NCBI RefSeq assembly: GCF_027853965.1
Contig: NZ_JAQGLB010000013.1
Span: forward strand, 124,001-188,000
Direction: 5' to 3'
Source of the DNA: Saccharopolyspora indica
GTDB taxonomy: Bacteria > Actinomycetota > Actinomycetes > Mycobacteriales > Pseudonocardiaceae
DNA: 64,000 bases
Under the pieces are notes generated by a model. The model saw only the letters and a program-made list of their open reading frames with translations. It did no database searches and was not told the origin of the DNA. Position numbers and translations under genes: made by a program. Of this stretch, positions 1 to 8,618 are shown piece after piece (positions within the stretch are counted from its first letter, which is position 1; every line of letters starts with the position of its first letter).

Positions 1-26
1 TCCTGCTTGAACGAGTCGGTCGCCAT
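1..26 (-). CDS. 5' end of an unidentified gene running off the left edge
   Basis: An ATG on the minus strand at 26-24 is preceded by a good ribosome-binding sequence (GGGGAG, about 3 nt upstream). It opens a frame reading MATDSFKQ before the window ends. It lies 11 bp after the stop of the MFS gene on the same strand, so it would be the third gene of the arsR-MFS operon. Eight residues are too few to assign a family, and the call rests only on start codon, ribosome site and spacing. Confidence 0.4.
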
Positions 27-37
27 AGCTCCCCAGC

Positions 38-1261
38 CTAATCCCGAGGTGAAGCCCGGACGTGCGGGCGGTCCAGCCCCCGCCACACCGGCGACAGCAC
101 CATCGCGAGCGTGACGGCCAGGTAGACCGCACCGCCCGACACCAGCGCGCCGGGCAGGCCGATGCCGTCGACCAGCGCACCGCCGACCAGCGCACCCAGC
201 GGGGCACCGACCATCGCGACCGCGCTGAGCAGTCCCAGGACCCGGCCGCGCATGTCCGGGTGCACCCGTTCGTAGGCGATCACCGCCAGCATCGGGTTGA
301 TCGCGCCCGAAGCCAGTCCCACCACGGCGAGCACGATCAGCAGCGCGGGCAGACCGGGTTCCGCGGCCATGATCGCGTATCGCGGAGCTCCGGTGATGGC
401 GATCGCCGTGACCAGCACGAACCGCCGCGGCAGCCGCGCTCCGAGCCATCCGTAGCCGACGTTGCCCAGCAGCGCCGTGCCCGCCAGCACACCGCTCATG
501 GCGCCGAGCGCGACGGGACTGCCCAGCACCTCGGCCGCGTAGATCGGGTGGAAGACCCCGAGCGCGGCCATGTCGAGCGTGTTCATCACCAGCAGCACCA
601 GCACGATCGCCGTCAGCAGCCGGTCGCCGAGCAGCGCGCGGGCACCGGCGCGGAGGTCGGTCAGGTAGCCGTCGGCCGGTCGTGCGACGCGGCTCCGGGG
701 AACGCCGAGCGCGGCCAGCCCGGCAGCCAGCGCGAAGAGGGCTCCGACACCGGCCAGCACGGTCGTTTCGGAGACCACGGCCAGCGCCGCGCCGCCCAGC
801 GGAGCACCGAGCATCTGCGCGCCGCGGCTGGCCGCTTCAAGCCCTCCGGAGCCGCGTTCCAGCGACATCCCAGCCCGCTCCAGGAGCTCTGGGGCCACCG
901 CCCGCCGCGCGGTCTGCCCCGGTGCGCGGCTGGCGCCGAGCAGTGCGGCGAGCACGAAGAGCTGCCACATCGCGAGGCCGAACGTGTTGTGCAGCAACGG
1001 AATCGCGATGAGCACCGCAGCGGCGGACAGGTCCGATGCGATGGCGCAGCGGCGCGCGCCGAGCCGGTCCACCAGCGGACCGCCCACCGCGGCCAGCGCC
1101 ACCAGCCCGGCCAGCTCGACCGCGGCGATCGCGCCCACCAGCGTCGCGCTGCCGGTCAGCGCCAGCACGAACCACGGGACCACCAGCAGCGCGACCGCCG
1201 TGGCGAACGCCGACACCCCGGTCGAGGCCCACAGCAGGACGACCGGCGCGCGGCCGGTCAC
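38..1261 (-). CDS. MFS drug-type exporter
   Basis: A 407-residue integral membrane protein of the major facilitator superfamily, probably exporting a small toxic compound by proton antiport. About twelve hydrophobic segments span the whole length. The loop between helices 2 and 3 carries the usual acidic/basic pattern (GGPLVDRLGARR, about residues 60-71), the signature of the family. The start is a GTG whose first bases overlap the stop of the upstream arsR gene (GTGA), so the two are translationally coupled. Pairing with an ArsR repressor suggests substrate-induced expression. The substrate cannot be read from the sequence. Confidence 0.88.
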   Translation of the reverse strand: MTGRAPVVLLWASTGVSAFATAVALLVVPWFVLALTGSATLVGAIAAVELAGLVALAAVGGPLVDRLGARRCAIASDLSAAAVLIAIPLLHNTFGLAMWQLFVLAALLGASRAPGQTARRAVAPELLERAGMSLERGSGGLEAASRGAQMLGAPLGGAALAVVSETTVLAGVGALFALAAGLAALGVPRSRVARPADGYLTDLRAGARALLGDRLLTAIVLVLLVMNTLDMAALGVFHPIYAAEVLGSPVALGAMSGVLAGTALLGNVGYGWLGARLPRRFVLVTAIAITGAPRYAIMAAEPGLPALLIVLAVVGLASGAINPMLAVIAYERVHPDMRGRVLGLLSAVAMVGAPLGALVGGALVDGIGLPGALVSGGAVYLAVTLAMVLSPVWRGLDRPHVRASPRD

Positions 1262-1800
1262 GGCGCCGAACGCGGGAAGGCCTGGAACTGCACGGCGACC
1301 TGCTCGTCACCGTCCTCGGCCGGACGCCGGTACTCGTCGAGCAGCTCGTGCATCCGCCGGGTCAGCTCGCCGAGCTCCTCGGGCCGCAGCGAGAGGAAGG
1401 TGTCCGACAGGGCGGCCGCCTCGGTCCACTCCGGCGGCCACTGCTGCCGTTCGGCCAGGTACGCCGTGGTCTGCCGGTAGTGCGCGCCGGCGACGCCGAA
1501 CAGGTAGGCCGCCAGCGGTCCCTGCTCGTCCGGTCCGAGCTCGCCGGTGGCCAGCACGGTGTGCTCGTGCACCGCGCGCCACCAGCGCTCCCGCCGGTTG
1601 CCCCGCTCGGCGTCCTCCTCGACGAACCCGTGCTCGGCGAGCTGCCGGAGGTGCCAGCTGGTCGTCCCGCTGCTCTCCCCCGTCCGCGCGGCCAGCTGCG
1701 TAGCGGTCGCCGGGCCGTCGCTGCGCAGCGCGCCCAGCAACTCCATCCGCAGCGGATGCGCCAGCCCGCGCAGGCTCTTCGCGTCCAGTTTCCGGTCCAT
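1258..1800 (-). CDS. ArsR-family winged-helix repressor
   Basis: A 180-residue DNA-binding protein. The N-terminal part (about residues 8-75) is a winged helix of the ArsR/HTH_20 type: LRGLAHPLRMELLGALRSDG, then TQLAARTGESSGTTSWHLRQ as recognition helix. The C-terminal half is rich in Trp, Arg and Glu and has no metal-binding cysteine cluster, so it is unlikely to be a classical metal sensor. It is coupled by a 4-nt overlap to the MFS gene and preceded by a 42-bp near-perfect palindrome, which is probably its own operator. Most likely it represses the exporter operon until a ligand binds. Confidence 0.85.
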   Translation of the reverse strand: MDRKLDAKSLRGLAHPLRMELLGALRSDGPATATQLAARTGESSGTTSWHLRQLAEHGFVEEDAERGNRRERWWRAVHEHTVLATGELGPDEQGPLAAYLFGVAGAHYRQTTAYLAERQQWPPEWTEAAALSDTFLSLRPEELGELTRRMHELLDEYRRPAEDGDEQVAVQFQAFPRSAP

Positions 1801-1811
1801 GCGAGCACGAT

Positions 1812-1853
1812 ACGATCGCCAAGGACTCTTTGCAAAGAGTTCTTGGCGATCGT
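1812..1853. promoter_or_regulatory. 42-bp palindrome upstream of arsR, candidate ArsR operator
   Basis: Two 21-bp arms (1812-1832 and 1833-1853) meet with no loop and differ at one position (1824/1841). The centre reads CTCTTTGCAAAGAG. It fills the 58-bp gap between the end of ptsH and the ArsR start. The absence of a loop favours a protein-binding operator, although the same sequence could also act as terminator for the PTS operon. Confidence 0.65.
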
Positions 1854-1858
1854 CGTGA

Positions 1859-2134
1859 TCAGGCGGGGGCCTTGTCCAGGTCCTGTTCCAGGAGGGCGGC
1901 GAGTTCGTCCAGGGCCGCCTCGTCGGGGCCGGAGAGCTCGACCTCCTCGCCGTGCCGGGCGCCCAGCGACATCAGGCCCAGGACGCTGGCCGCGTCGACC
2001 GGCGGACCGGCCTCGCCGTCGACGACCTTGGCGACGGTGACCGGCTGGGCTTGCGCGGCGGCCGCCTGGGCGAGCAGCGCGGCGGGGCGGGCGTGCAGGC
2101 CGACCGACGCGGCGATGCGGACTCGTCGTTGCAT
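1859..2134 (-). CDS. ptsH: Phosphocarrier protein HPr
   Basis: A 91-residue HPr that passes phosphate from enzyme I to the fructose EIIA in the cytoplasm. The active-site histidine is H14 in the pattern GLHARPAALL. The region equivalent to the regulatory serine reads AASVLGLMSLG (S50), so the serine is present, but this does not show that HPr kinase acts here. It sits 17 bp after the EIIBC gene on the same strand and closes the fruR-fruK-EIIA-EIIBC operon. Having HPr within the fructose operon is common in actinobacteria. Confidence 0.95.
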   Translation of the reverse strand: MQRRVRIAASVGLHARPAALLAQAAAAQAQPVTVAKVVDGEAGPPVDAASVLGLMSLGARHGEEVELSGPDEAALDELAALLEQDLDKAPA

Positions 2135-2151
2135 CTCGTTCCTCTCGAGCG

Positions 2152-3612
2152 TCAGGCCGCGACCGCGGCCTTCTCCGGTGCGGCTTCAGCGGTTTCGGTG
2201 CGACCGATCTGCTTGGCGAGCAGGACCGCGAGCGCGGCGACCACGACACCGGCCGCGATCGCACCCAGGTACGGCAGCGCGTTGCCCACCAGCGGCAGGA
2301 CGAAGAGGCCGCCGTGCGGCGCCCGCAGCGACGCGCCGAAGGCCATCGACAGCGCCCCGGTGGTCGCCGATCCGACCACGATGGACGGGATGACCCGCAG
2401 CGGATCGCCCGCGGCGAACGGGATCGCGCCCTCGGTGATGAACGACGCGCCCAGCAGCCAGGCGGTGCGCCCGCTGGCCCGCTCCGCCGGGGTGAACAGC
2501 TTGCCGCGCACCGCCGACGCCAGCGCCAGGGCCAGCGGCGGCACCATCCCGGCGGCCATCACCGCGGCCATGATCTCCAGCGACGCGGTGGTGGCGATGC
2601 TCAGCCCGCCGACGGCGAAGGTGTAGGCGACCTTGTTGACCGGCCCGCCCATGTCGAAAGCGATCATCGCGCCGAGCAGCGCGCCCAGCAGCGCCGCGTT
2701 GGCCCCGGACAGCCCGGTCAGCCACCCGGTCAGCGCGGTCATGGCCAGCGCGATCGGCTTGCCGATGACCACGAACATCAGCACGCCGGTGATCAGCGCG
2801 CCCAGCAGCGGCAGCACCACCACCGGCATGATCCCGGCGATGCCGCGCGGCACCCTGATCTTCTTGAGCGCGACGAGCACCGCACCGGCCAGCAGACCGG
2901 CGATCAGCCCGCCGAGGAAGCCCGCGCCGACGGTCACCGCCACCGCGCCGCCGACGAAGCCGGGCGCGATCGCGGGCCGGTCGGCGATGGCGAAGGCGAT
3001 GAACCCGGCCAGCACCGGCACCAGGAACTCGAACGCGGTGGAGCCGACCTGGTTGAACAGCGCCGCCCAGCTGACCAGGCTCGCCGCGTCGAAGTGCTCG
3101 GTGACCGGCGGCGCCTCGGTGATCTGGTAGCCGCCGAGCGCGAAGCTCAGCGCGATCAGCAGACCGCCCGCGGCCACGAACGGGATCATGTAGCTGACAC
3201 CGGTCATCAGCCACTGCCGCAGCCGGGTGCCGAACCCGGTCCCGGCGACGACCTTGCTGGCGAGTTCCGGTTCCGCCGCAGCGGGTTCCGGTGCCGAGGC
3301 GGGCTGCTGCGCGGCGGCGTCCGCGGCGCGCTGCAGGAGCCCGGCGGCGTCGTTGATCGCCTGCTTGACCGGCGCCTCCACCACCGGCTTGCCCGCGAAG
3401 CGGTCCCGATCGCGCACGCCCACGTCGGCGGCCAGGATCACCGCGTCCGCGGCGTCGATGTCCGCAGTGGACAGTGGTGTGGATCCGGCCGAACCCTGGG
3501 TCTCCACCAGCATTTCGTGCCCGGCGTCCTTGGCCGCCTGCTCCAGGGCCTCGGCCGCCATGTAGGTGTGCGCGATGCCCGTCGGGCACGCGGTGACGGC
3601 GACGTACTTCAC
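2152..3612 (-). CDS. fruA: PTS fructose transporter subunit IIBC
   Basis: A 486-residue membrane permease that imports fructose and phosphorylates it to fructose 1-phosphate. Residues 1 to about 100 are the IIB domain, with the phosphocysteine C9 in VTACPTGIAHTYMAAEAL. An Ala/Glu-Pro linker follows (about 103-118). The IIC domain (about 130-475) has eight or more membrane segments and the usual GGPVNKVAY segment. The start is a GTG overlapping the EIIA stop by 4 nt. EIIA is a separate protein here, unlike the fused IIABC forms of some relatives. Confidence 0.95.
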   Translation of the reverse strand: MKYVAVTACPTGIAHTYMAAEALEQAAKDAGHEMLVETQGSAGSTPLSTADIDAADAVILAADVGVRDRDRFAGKPVVEAPVKQAINDAAGLLQRAADAAAQQPASAPEPAAAEPELASKVVAGTGFGTRLRQWLMTGVSYMIPFVAAGGLLIALSFALGGYQITEAPPVTEHFDAASLVSWAALFNQVGSTAFEFLVPVLAGFIAFAIADRPAIAPGFVGGAVAVTVGAGFLGGLIAGLLAGAVLVALKKIRVPRGIAGIMPVVVLPLLGALITGVLMFVVIGKPIALAMTALTGWLTGLSGANAALLGALLGAMIAFDMGGPVNKVAYTFAVGGLSIATTASLEIMAAVMAAGMVPPLALALASAVRGKLFTPAERASGRTAWLLGASFITEGAIPFAAGDPLRVIPSIVVGSATTGALSMAFGASLRAPHGGLFVLPLVGNALPYLGAIAAGVVVAALAVLLAKQIGRTETAEAAPEKAAVAA

Positions 3613-4061
3613 GGCGAGACCTCCCCGCGCACGTACTCGGCCAGCCGCGCGGCATCGGTGGCCGCGCGCAGGTTCTGCTTGAACTCCGCGCGCACCAGCC
3701 GGCGGGCCAGCGCGGCGAGCACCGTCATGTGGTCGGCGCCGCCGCCTTCCGGGGCGGCGATCAGGAAGATGAGGTCGGCCGGGCCGTCCTCGGCGCCGAA
3801 GTCGACCCCGGTCGCGCTGCGGCCGAAGGCCAGCGTCGGCGCGGTCACCGCCGCGGAGCGGCAGTGCGGGATGCCGATGCCGCCTTCCAGCCCGGTCGGC
3901 ATCTGCTGCTCGCGGGCCTCGATGTCGGCCAGGAACCGCTCGACGTCGGTGACCCGCCCGGCGGCGGCCAGCCGCTCGGCGAGGCTGCGCACCACGGCCT
4001 TGCGGTCGGTGCCCGCCAGGTCCAGGTCGACGAGTTCGGGGGTGATCAGTTCGGTAGTCAT
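3609..4061 (-). CDS. PTS fructose-type EIIA
   Basis: A 150-residue cytoplasmic EIIA of the fructose/mannitol class. The phosphorylated histidine is H66 in the conserved GIGIPHCRS loop. It takes phosphate from HPr and gives it to the cysteine of EIIBC. It overlaps both neighbours by 4 nt (ATGA with fruK, GTGA with EIIBC), so the order fruK-EIIA-EIIBC is tightly coupled. Confidence 0.94.
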   Translation of the reverse strand: MTTELITPELVDLDLAGTDRKAVVRSLAERLAAAGRVTDVERFLADIEAREQQMPTGLEGGIGIPHCRSAAVTAPTLAFGRSATGVDFGAEDGPADLIFLIAAPEGGGADHMTVLAALARRLVRAEFKQNLRAATDAARLAEYVRGEVSP

Positions 4062-5002
4062 GCCGCCACTCCGCTGAGGCTCACTGATTCGTCCACTGCG
4101 TCCACCCGCACCCGCTGCGGGTGGACGTCGTCCGGTGCGGGCATCCGGCTGCCGGCCAAGCCGACCGCCGCCCCGCCGTAGGCGACCGCGACGCGCAACG
4201 CGTCGGGGCCGTTGCCGCCCGCCCGCAGGAAGCCGGCGAGCATCGCATCACCGGCGCCGACGGTGCTGAGCACCGCGGGCACCTCGCTGGTGGCGTGCCA
4301 GGTGCCGGACTCCGCGACCAGCACCGCGCCGAGCTGCCCGAGGCTCACCAGCACGGCACCCACGCCACCGGCGCGCAGCCGGCTCGCGACGTCCAGCACG
4401 TCGCCGAGGTCGCGCAGCGGCGTTGCGGCCAGCTCCGCGAGTTCGGCGAGGTTCGGTTTGACCAGGTCCGGCGCCGCCTTGCAGGCCAGCGCCAGGGGCT
4501 GCCCGGAGCTGTCCACGGCGACCTTCGCCCCGGCGCGGCGGGCCGCCGCCGCGATGCGGGCGTGCAGGTCGTCCGGGCACCCGGCGGGCAGGCTTCCGCA
4601 GGTCACCAGCCACTCGGCTCCCCCGGCGAGGTCGGCGACCGCCTGCTCCAGCGCGGCGACCTCGGCCGCGGCGAGCTCCGGACCGGGTTCGTTGAACTTG
4701 CTCGTGGTGCCGTCGGCTTCGACGACCGCGATGTTGCTGCGGGTCGGCGCCTGCACGGGCACCTCCACCACCGGCACCGCTTCCGGCGCGAGCAGCTCGG
4801 CCAGGCGCGCGCCGTCGGCGCCGCCGGAGGGCAGCACCGCCAGCGTCGGCACCTCGGCCGCGGCCAGCGCGCGGGAGACGTTGACGCCCTTGCCGCCGGG
4901 GTCCAGCCGGGTCCGGAGGGTGCGGTGCACCGCGCCGGGCGCCAGGCGGTCCACCTGCACGGTGCGGTCCAGGCTGGGGTTGGGGGTCACGGTCACGATC
5001 AC
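4058..5002 (-). CDS. fruK: 1-phosphofructokinase
   Basis: A 314-residue kinase of the PfkB family that converts fructose 1-phosphate to fructose 1,6-bisphosphate. The N-terminus has the usual VTPNPSLDRTV. GGKGVNVSRALAAA (about residues 37-50) is the sugar-binding motif, and STVGAGDAMLAGFL near residue 250 is the C-terminal PfkB signature with the catalytic Asp and anion hole. The start is a GTG overlapping the fruR stop. It is part of the fructose operon. Confidence 0.94.
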   Translation of the reverse strand: MIVTVTPNPSLDRTVQVDRLAPGAVHRTLRTRLDPGGKGVNVSRALAAAEVPTLAVLPSGGADGARLAELLAPEAVPVVEVPVQAPTRSNIAVVEADGTTSKFNEPGPELAAAEVAALEQAVADLAGGAEWLVTCGSLPAGCPDDLHARIAAAARRAGAKVAVDSSGQPLALACKAAPDLVKPNLAELAELAATPLRDLGDVLDVASRLRAGGVGAVLVSLGQLGAVLVAESGTWHATSEVPAVLSTVGAGDAMLAGFLRAGGNGPDALRVAVAYGGAAVGLAGSRMPAPDDVHPQRVRVDAVDESVSLSGVAA

Positions 5003-5760
5003 GCCAGCACCACTTCCGCTTCGACCTGTTCGAGCTCGTCGAGCGCCGCCTCGTCGAGGCCGTCGTCGGTGACCAGCACGTCGATCTCGGCGAGCTCGGC
5101 GAACCGGCTGAACTGGTCGTCGCCGTACTTGCTGTGATCGGCCAGCAGGACGCGCTTGCGGCTGGCCGCCACCATCGCCGCCTTGACCGCGGACTCGGCC
5201 GGGTCCGGGGTGGTGCAGCCGCGCACCGCGGAGAACCCGTTGGTGCCGAAGAAGCCGATGTCCACGGTGAGCCCGCGCAGCACGTCCAGCGCCCAGGATT
5301 CCACCGTGGCCAGCGTGGTGCCGCGGATCCGGCCGCCGAGGATGTGCACGTTGTAGTTGTTGCGGGTGGCCAGCTGGGTGGCCACCGTCAGCGAGTTGGT
5401 CACCACCGTCAGCTCGCGGTCGGCGGGCAGCAGCCCGGCCAGCCGGGAGGTCGTGGTGCCCGCGTCCAGCAGCACGGTGCCCCGGCTGGGCACCAGGTCC
5501 AGCGCGGCGCGCGCGATGCGCTCCTTCGCCGCGGCGTTGGTCTGGTCGCGCAGCGAGACGCCGGGTTCGAAGTCCAGCCGCTCGACCGGGATCGCGCCGC
5601 CGTAGACGCGCCGGACCAGGCCCTGCCGTTCGAGCGCGGCGAGGTCGCGGCGGATGGTCTCGGGTGCCACCTCGAACTCGGTCGCCGCGGCGGTGACGTC
5701 GATGCGCCCGTCCCGTCGTGCCCGCTGCGCCAGCAGCTGTTGGCGCTCCGCCCCGTACAT
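4999..5760 (-). CDS. fruR: DeoR-family fructose operon regulator
   Basis: A 253-residue DeoR-type regulator and first gene of the fructose operon. Residues 1-60 form the HTH, including APETIRRDLAALERQGLVRR and the following wing VYGGAIP. The rest is the DeoRC sugar-phosphate sensor, with a characteristic LLDAGTTTSRLAGLL and late GDDQFSRFAELAEIDVLVTD. It is transcribed away from ptsI. Two direct repeats in the shared 111-bp promoter region are likely its binding sites. The ligand is probably fructose 1-phosphate, by family analogy. Confidence 0.9.
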   Translation of the reverse strand: MYGAERQQLLAQRARRDGRIDVTAAATEFEVAPETIRRDLAALERQGLVRRVYGGAIPVERLDFEPGVSLRDQTNAAAKERIARAALDLVPSRGTVLLDAGTTTSRLAGLLPADRELTVVTNSLTVATQLATRNNYNVHILGGRIRGTTLATVESWALDVLRGLTVDIGFFGTNGFSAVRGCTTPDPAESAVKAAMVAASRKRVLLADHSKYGDDQFSRFAELAEIDVLVTDDGLDEAALDELEQVEAEVVLA

Positions 5761-5780
5761 GCCCGTTGTCCTCCGGTTAA

Positions 5781-5822
5781 TGTTTGGTGTTGCCTGATTG
5801 TGCCCTGTGTTGCCATATTGTC
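5781..5822. promoter_or_regulatory. Direct-repeat operator region between fruR and ptsI
   Basis: Two 15-bp direct repeats, TGTTGCCTGATTGTG (5788-5802) and TGTTGCCATATTGTC (5808-5822), lie exactly 20 bp apart, about two helical turns. A partial third copy, TGTTTGG, lies at 5781. They fall in the short AT-richer gap between the divergent fruR and ptsI starts and so are placed to control both. The assignment to FruR is inference. Confidence 0.6.
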
Positions 5823-5871
5823 AAGCCTCTGGGAACGCCGGGGAAACCTTCGGCCACGACGAGGAGCGCGC

Positions 5872-7518
5872 ATGTCCACCAGCACCCTGCCCGCGAAGAC
5901 GCACCACGGCGTCGGCGTCAGCCCTGGTCGGGCGGCCGGCCCGGTCGTGCGGGTGCACGACCGGTCGCCCGATCCGCTGCCCGGTCCGGCACCGACCGAC
6001 CCGGCGGCCGATGCCGCCCGCATCCGCCCCGCCGCGGAGGCCGTGGCGCAGCGCCTGATCGCACGCGCCGCGGCGGCCGACGGCGAGGCGCGGGAGGTGC
6101 TGGAGATGACCGCGACGATGGCCGCCGACCCGTCACTGCTCGGCAAGGCCGAGCAAGCGGTCGCCGAGCGGGGCCTGCCCGCACCGCGCGCGGTCTTCGA
6201 GGCCGCGGGCGAGTTCGCCGAGCTGCTGGCCGCGACCGGCGGCTACCTGGCCGAACGGGCGCGCGACGTGCTCGACGTGCGGGATCGCCTGGTCGCCGAG
6301 CTGACCGGCACCGAACCGCCCGGCGTCCCGGAGCTGACCGGCCCGAGCGTGCTGGTGGCCCGCGACCTGGCCCCGGCCGACACGGCGGACCTGGATCCGC
6401 GGCTGGTGCTGGCGCTGGTGACCGAGGAAGGCGGCCCCACCAGCCACACCGCGATCCTGGCGCGGTCGCTGGGAATTCCGGCGGTGGTGGCGGTGCGCGG
6501 CGTGCTCGCGGCGGACGCCGCGGGGGCGCGGGTCGACGGCGCGGCCGGCACCGTCGAGCTGTTCGACCGGGCCGTGGAACCGGAGGCGGCGACTCGCGAC
6601 CGGGTGTTGTGGAACGGCGTCGGCACCACCGCGGACGGGCACCGGGTCGCGCTGCTGGCCAACATCGGCTCGGCCGCCGACGCGCGAGCCGGGATCACCG
6701 CCGACGCAGCAGGATCGGGCCTGTTCCGCACGGAGTTCTGCTTCCTGGACGCCGCGGCCGAACCGGACGTCGAGGCGCAGCGCAGCGCCTACGCCGCGGT
6801 GCTGGAACCCTTCGCGGGCAAGCCCGTCGTGGTGCGCACGCTCGACGCCGGTGCGGACAAACCGCTGCCGTTCCTGGCGATCGGCGATGAACCCAACCCG
6901 GCACTGGGCGTGCGCGGGCTCCGCGTGGCCTTCGACCGGCCCGGCCTGCTCGACCGCCAGCTCACCGCGATCGCCGCTGCCGCAGCGGAAACCGGCGCGG
7001 AGGTGTCGGTCATGGCACCGATGGTCGCGACCGCCGCGGAGGCGGCGTGGTTCGCCGAACGCGCCCGCGCCGCCGGGATCGAGCGCGCCGGAGTCATGGT
7101 GGAGACCCCGGCGGCGGCGTTGACGGCGGAGGCGATCCTCGACGCCGTCGACTTCGTCAGCATCGGCACCAACGACCTCGCGCAGTACACCTTCGCGGCG
7201 GACCGCATGCTCGGCGCGCTCGCCGCGCTCAACGACCCGTGGCAACCCGCGCTGCTGCGCCTGATCGCACACCTGGCCCGAGCCGGCGGGGAACGGGGCA
7301 AACCGGTCGGCATCTGCGGCGAAGCGGCGGCCGATCCCCGGCTGGCCGGAGTCCTGACCGGCCTGGGCGTCACCAGCCTGTCCATGAACCCCGCGGCCCT
7401 GCCCGCGGTCGGCGCCGCGCTGGCCGAACGCACGCTGGCGGACTGGCAGCGGGCAGCGCAAAGCGCGCTGGCCGCAACGGATCCCGCCAGAGCCCGCCGA
7501 GCCGCCGGGCAGGACTGA
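5872..7518 (+). CDS. ptsI: PTS enzyme I (phosphoenolpyruvate-protein phosphotransferase)
   Basis: A 548-residue enzyme I that takes phosphate from phosphoenolpyruvate and gives it to HPr. The phosphohistidine is H192 in EGGPTSHTAILARSLGIPAV. The PEP-binding barrel has the motifs GLFRTEFCFL, GADKPLPF and, near the end, IGTNDLAQYTFAADR. The start chosen is the ATG at 5872, giving MSTSTLPAKTHHGVGVSPG, which matches the family N-terminus; the open frame extends further upstream only because stops are rare here. It is divergent from the fructose operon and followed by a strong terminator. Confidence 0.95.
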   Translation: MSTSTLPAKTHHGVGVSPGRAAGPVVRVHDRSPDPLPGPAPTDPAADAARIRPAAEAVAQRLIARAAAADGEAREVLEMTATMAADPSLLGKAEQAVAERGLPAPRAVFEAAGEFAELLAATGGYLAERARDVLDVRDRLVAELTGTEPPGVPELTGPSVLVARDLAPADTADLDPRLVLALVTEEGGPTSHTAILARSLGIPAVVAVRGVLAADAAGARVDGAAGTVELFDRAVEPEAATRDRVLWNGVGTTADGHRVALLANIGSAADARAGITADAAGSGLFRTEFCFLDAAAEPDVEAQRSAYAAVLEPFAGKPVVVRTLDAGADKPLPFLAIGDEPNPALGVRGLRVAFDRPGLLDRQLTAIAAAAAETGAEVSVMAPMVATAAEAAWFAERARAAGIERAGVMVETPAAALTAEAILDAVDFVSIGTNDLAQYTFAADRMLGALAALNDPWQPALLRLIAHLARAGGERGKPVGICGEAAADPRLAGVLTGLGVTSLSMNPAALPAVGAALAERTLADWQRAAQSALAATDPARARRAAGQD

Positions 7519-7524
7519 CACCCG

Positions 7525-7559
7525 CGAGCGGCGGTGGCGGCCCTTGCCACCGCCGCTCG
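7525..7559 (+). terminator. Terminator of ptsI
   Basis: A perfect 14-bp GC-rich inverted repeat (7525-7538 and 7546-7559) with a 7-nt loop begins 6 bp after the ptsI stop. It lacks a long T run, as is usual in high-GC actinobacteria. The following 200 bp are AT-richer and hold the promoter of the next gene. Confidence 0.75.
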
Positions 7560-7765
7560 ACAATTGTTCGCCGAATTCCGCGAACCGCTTGACAGGAAGT
7601 CGAATAGCCTCTCCGGCCATTAATCGACAAACCCAGAACAGCACTCCAGGAATTTGTCAAATTTCCCTTTCCCGCAATTCTTGGTGTACCTTTGCGGCCG
7701 CCGCGAGCGCAGTTCCGCCAGCGGCCCATCCGGATTTGTCCACCAGTGATGTGCAGGAGCAGTTC

Positions 7766-8605
7766 ATGACCTTCTTGGTGACCGGTGCGACCGGGAGCGT
7801 CGGCAGGCACGTCGTGGCACGGCTGCGCGATGCGGGCGCGCAAGTGCGTGCTATGACCCGGAATCCTGACAACGCGGGCCTGCCCGCGGACGTCGAGGTC
7901 GTCGCCGGCGACCTCGACCGGCCCGAAACGCTCGAACCGGCGCTGGCCGGAATCGAGCGCGCGTACCTGTTCCCGCACGACGACGCGACGGCGTTCGCGG
8001 AATTGGCGAGGAAGGCCGGAGTGCGCCGCATCGTCGTGCTGTCCTCGGCAGCGGCCGGAATCGAGTACAAGCGCGACCACAATTCCGACAGCCATGCGTG
8101 GCACCTCGCGGTGGAGCGGGCCGTCGAGGATTCCGGAATCGCGTGCACGACCGTCCGGCCCGGTTCCTTCGCGTCGAACTCGCTGCTCTGGGCCGACGCC
8201 ATCCGCTCAGGATCCGCAGTGCGCTCCCCCTACGCCTCGGCGGCGCAGGCCCCGGTCCACGAGGCCGACATCGCCGCGGTGGCCGCCACCGCGCTGCTCG
8301 AAGACGGCCACACCGGGGCGAAGTACACGCTCAGCGGCCCCGCGTCGATCACCCTGGCCGACCAGGTGCGCACCATCGGCGAAGTGCTCGGCCGACAGAC
8401 CTCGTTCGAGGAGCTGACACCGGAGCAGGGCCGGGCCGAGCTGCTGCAGGGCCTGCCCGAGGACATCGTCGACATGCTCCTCGGCTACTGGGCCGAAGCC
8501 GTCGACCAGCCGGAACCCGTGCTGCCGACCGTCGAGCAGGTCACCGGCCGCCCGGCGCGCACCTTCGCGCAGTGGGCGGCCGACCACGCGGCGGACTTCC
8601 GCTGA
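7766..8605 (+). CDS. NmrA-like NAD(P)-binding oxidoreductase
   Basis: A 279-residue atypical short-chain dehydrogenase of the NmrA/SDR-a5 group. It opens with the dinucleotide-binding motif VTGATGSVGRHVV (residues 4-16), followed by a basic patch (MTRNP) that suggests NADPH. LEPALAGIERAYLFPH and a conserved C-terminal part ending in FAQWAADHAADF are typical. The classic YxxxK pair is not evident, so it may be a sensor or a quinone/azo-type reductase. Start at ATG 7766, with AGGAG 6 nt upstream. The next gene follows after 13 bp. Confidence 0.82.
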   Translation: MTFLVTGATGSVGRHVVARLRDAGAQVRAMTRNPDNAGLPADVEVVAGDLDRPETLEPALAGIERAYLFPHDDATAFAELARKAGVRRIVVLSSAAAGIEYKRDHNSDSHAWHLAVERAVEDSGIACTTVRPGSFASNSLLWADAIRSGSAVRSPYASAAQAPVHEADIAAVAATALLEDGHTGAKYTLSGPASITLADQVRTIGEVLGRQTSFEELTPEQGRAELLQGLPEDIVDMLLGYWAEAVDQPEPVLPTVEQVTGRPARTFAQWAADHAADFR

Positions 8606-8618
8606 ACGGGGGCCGACG

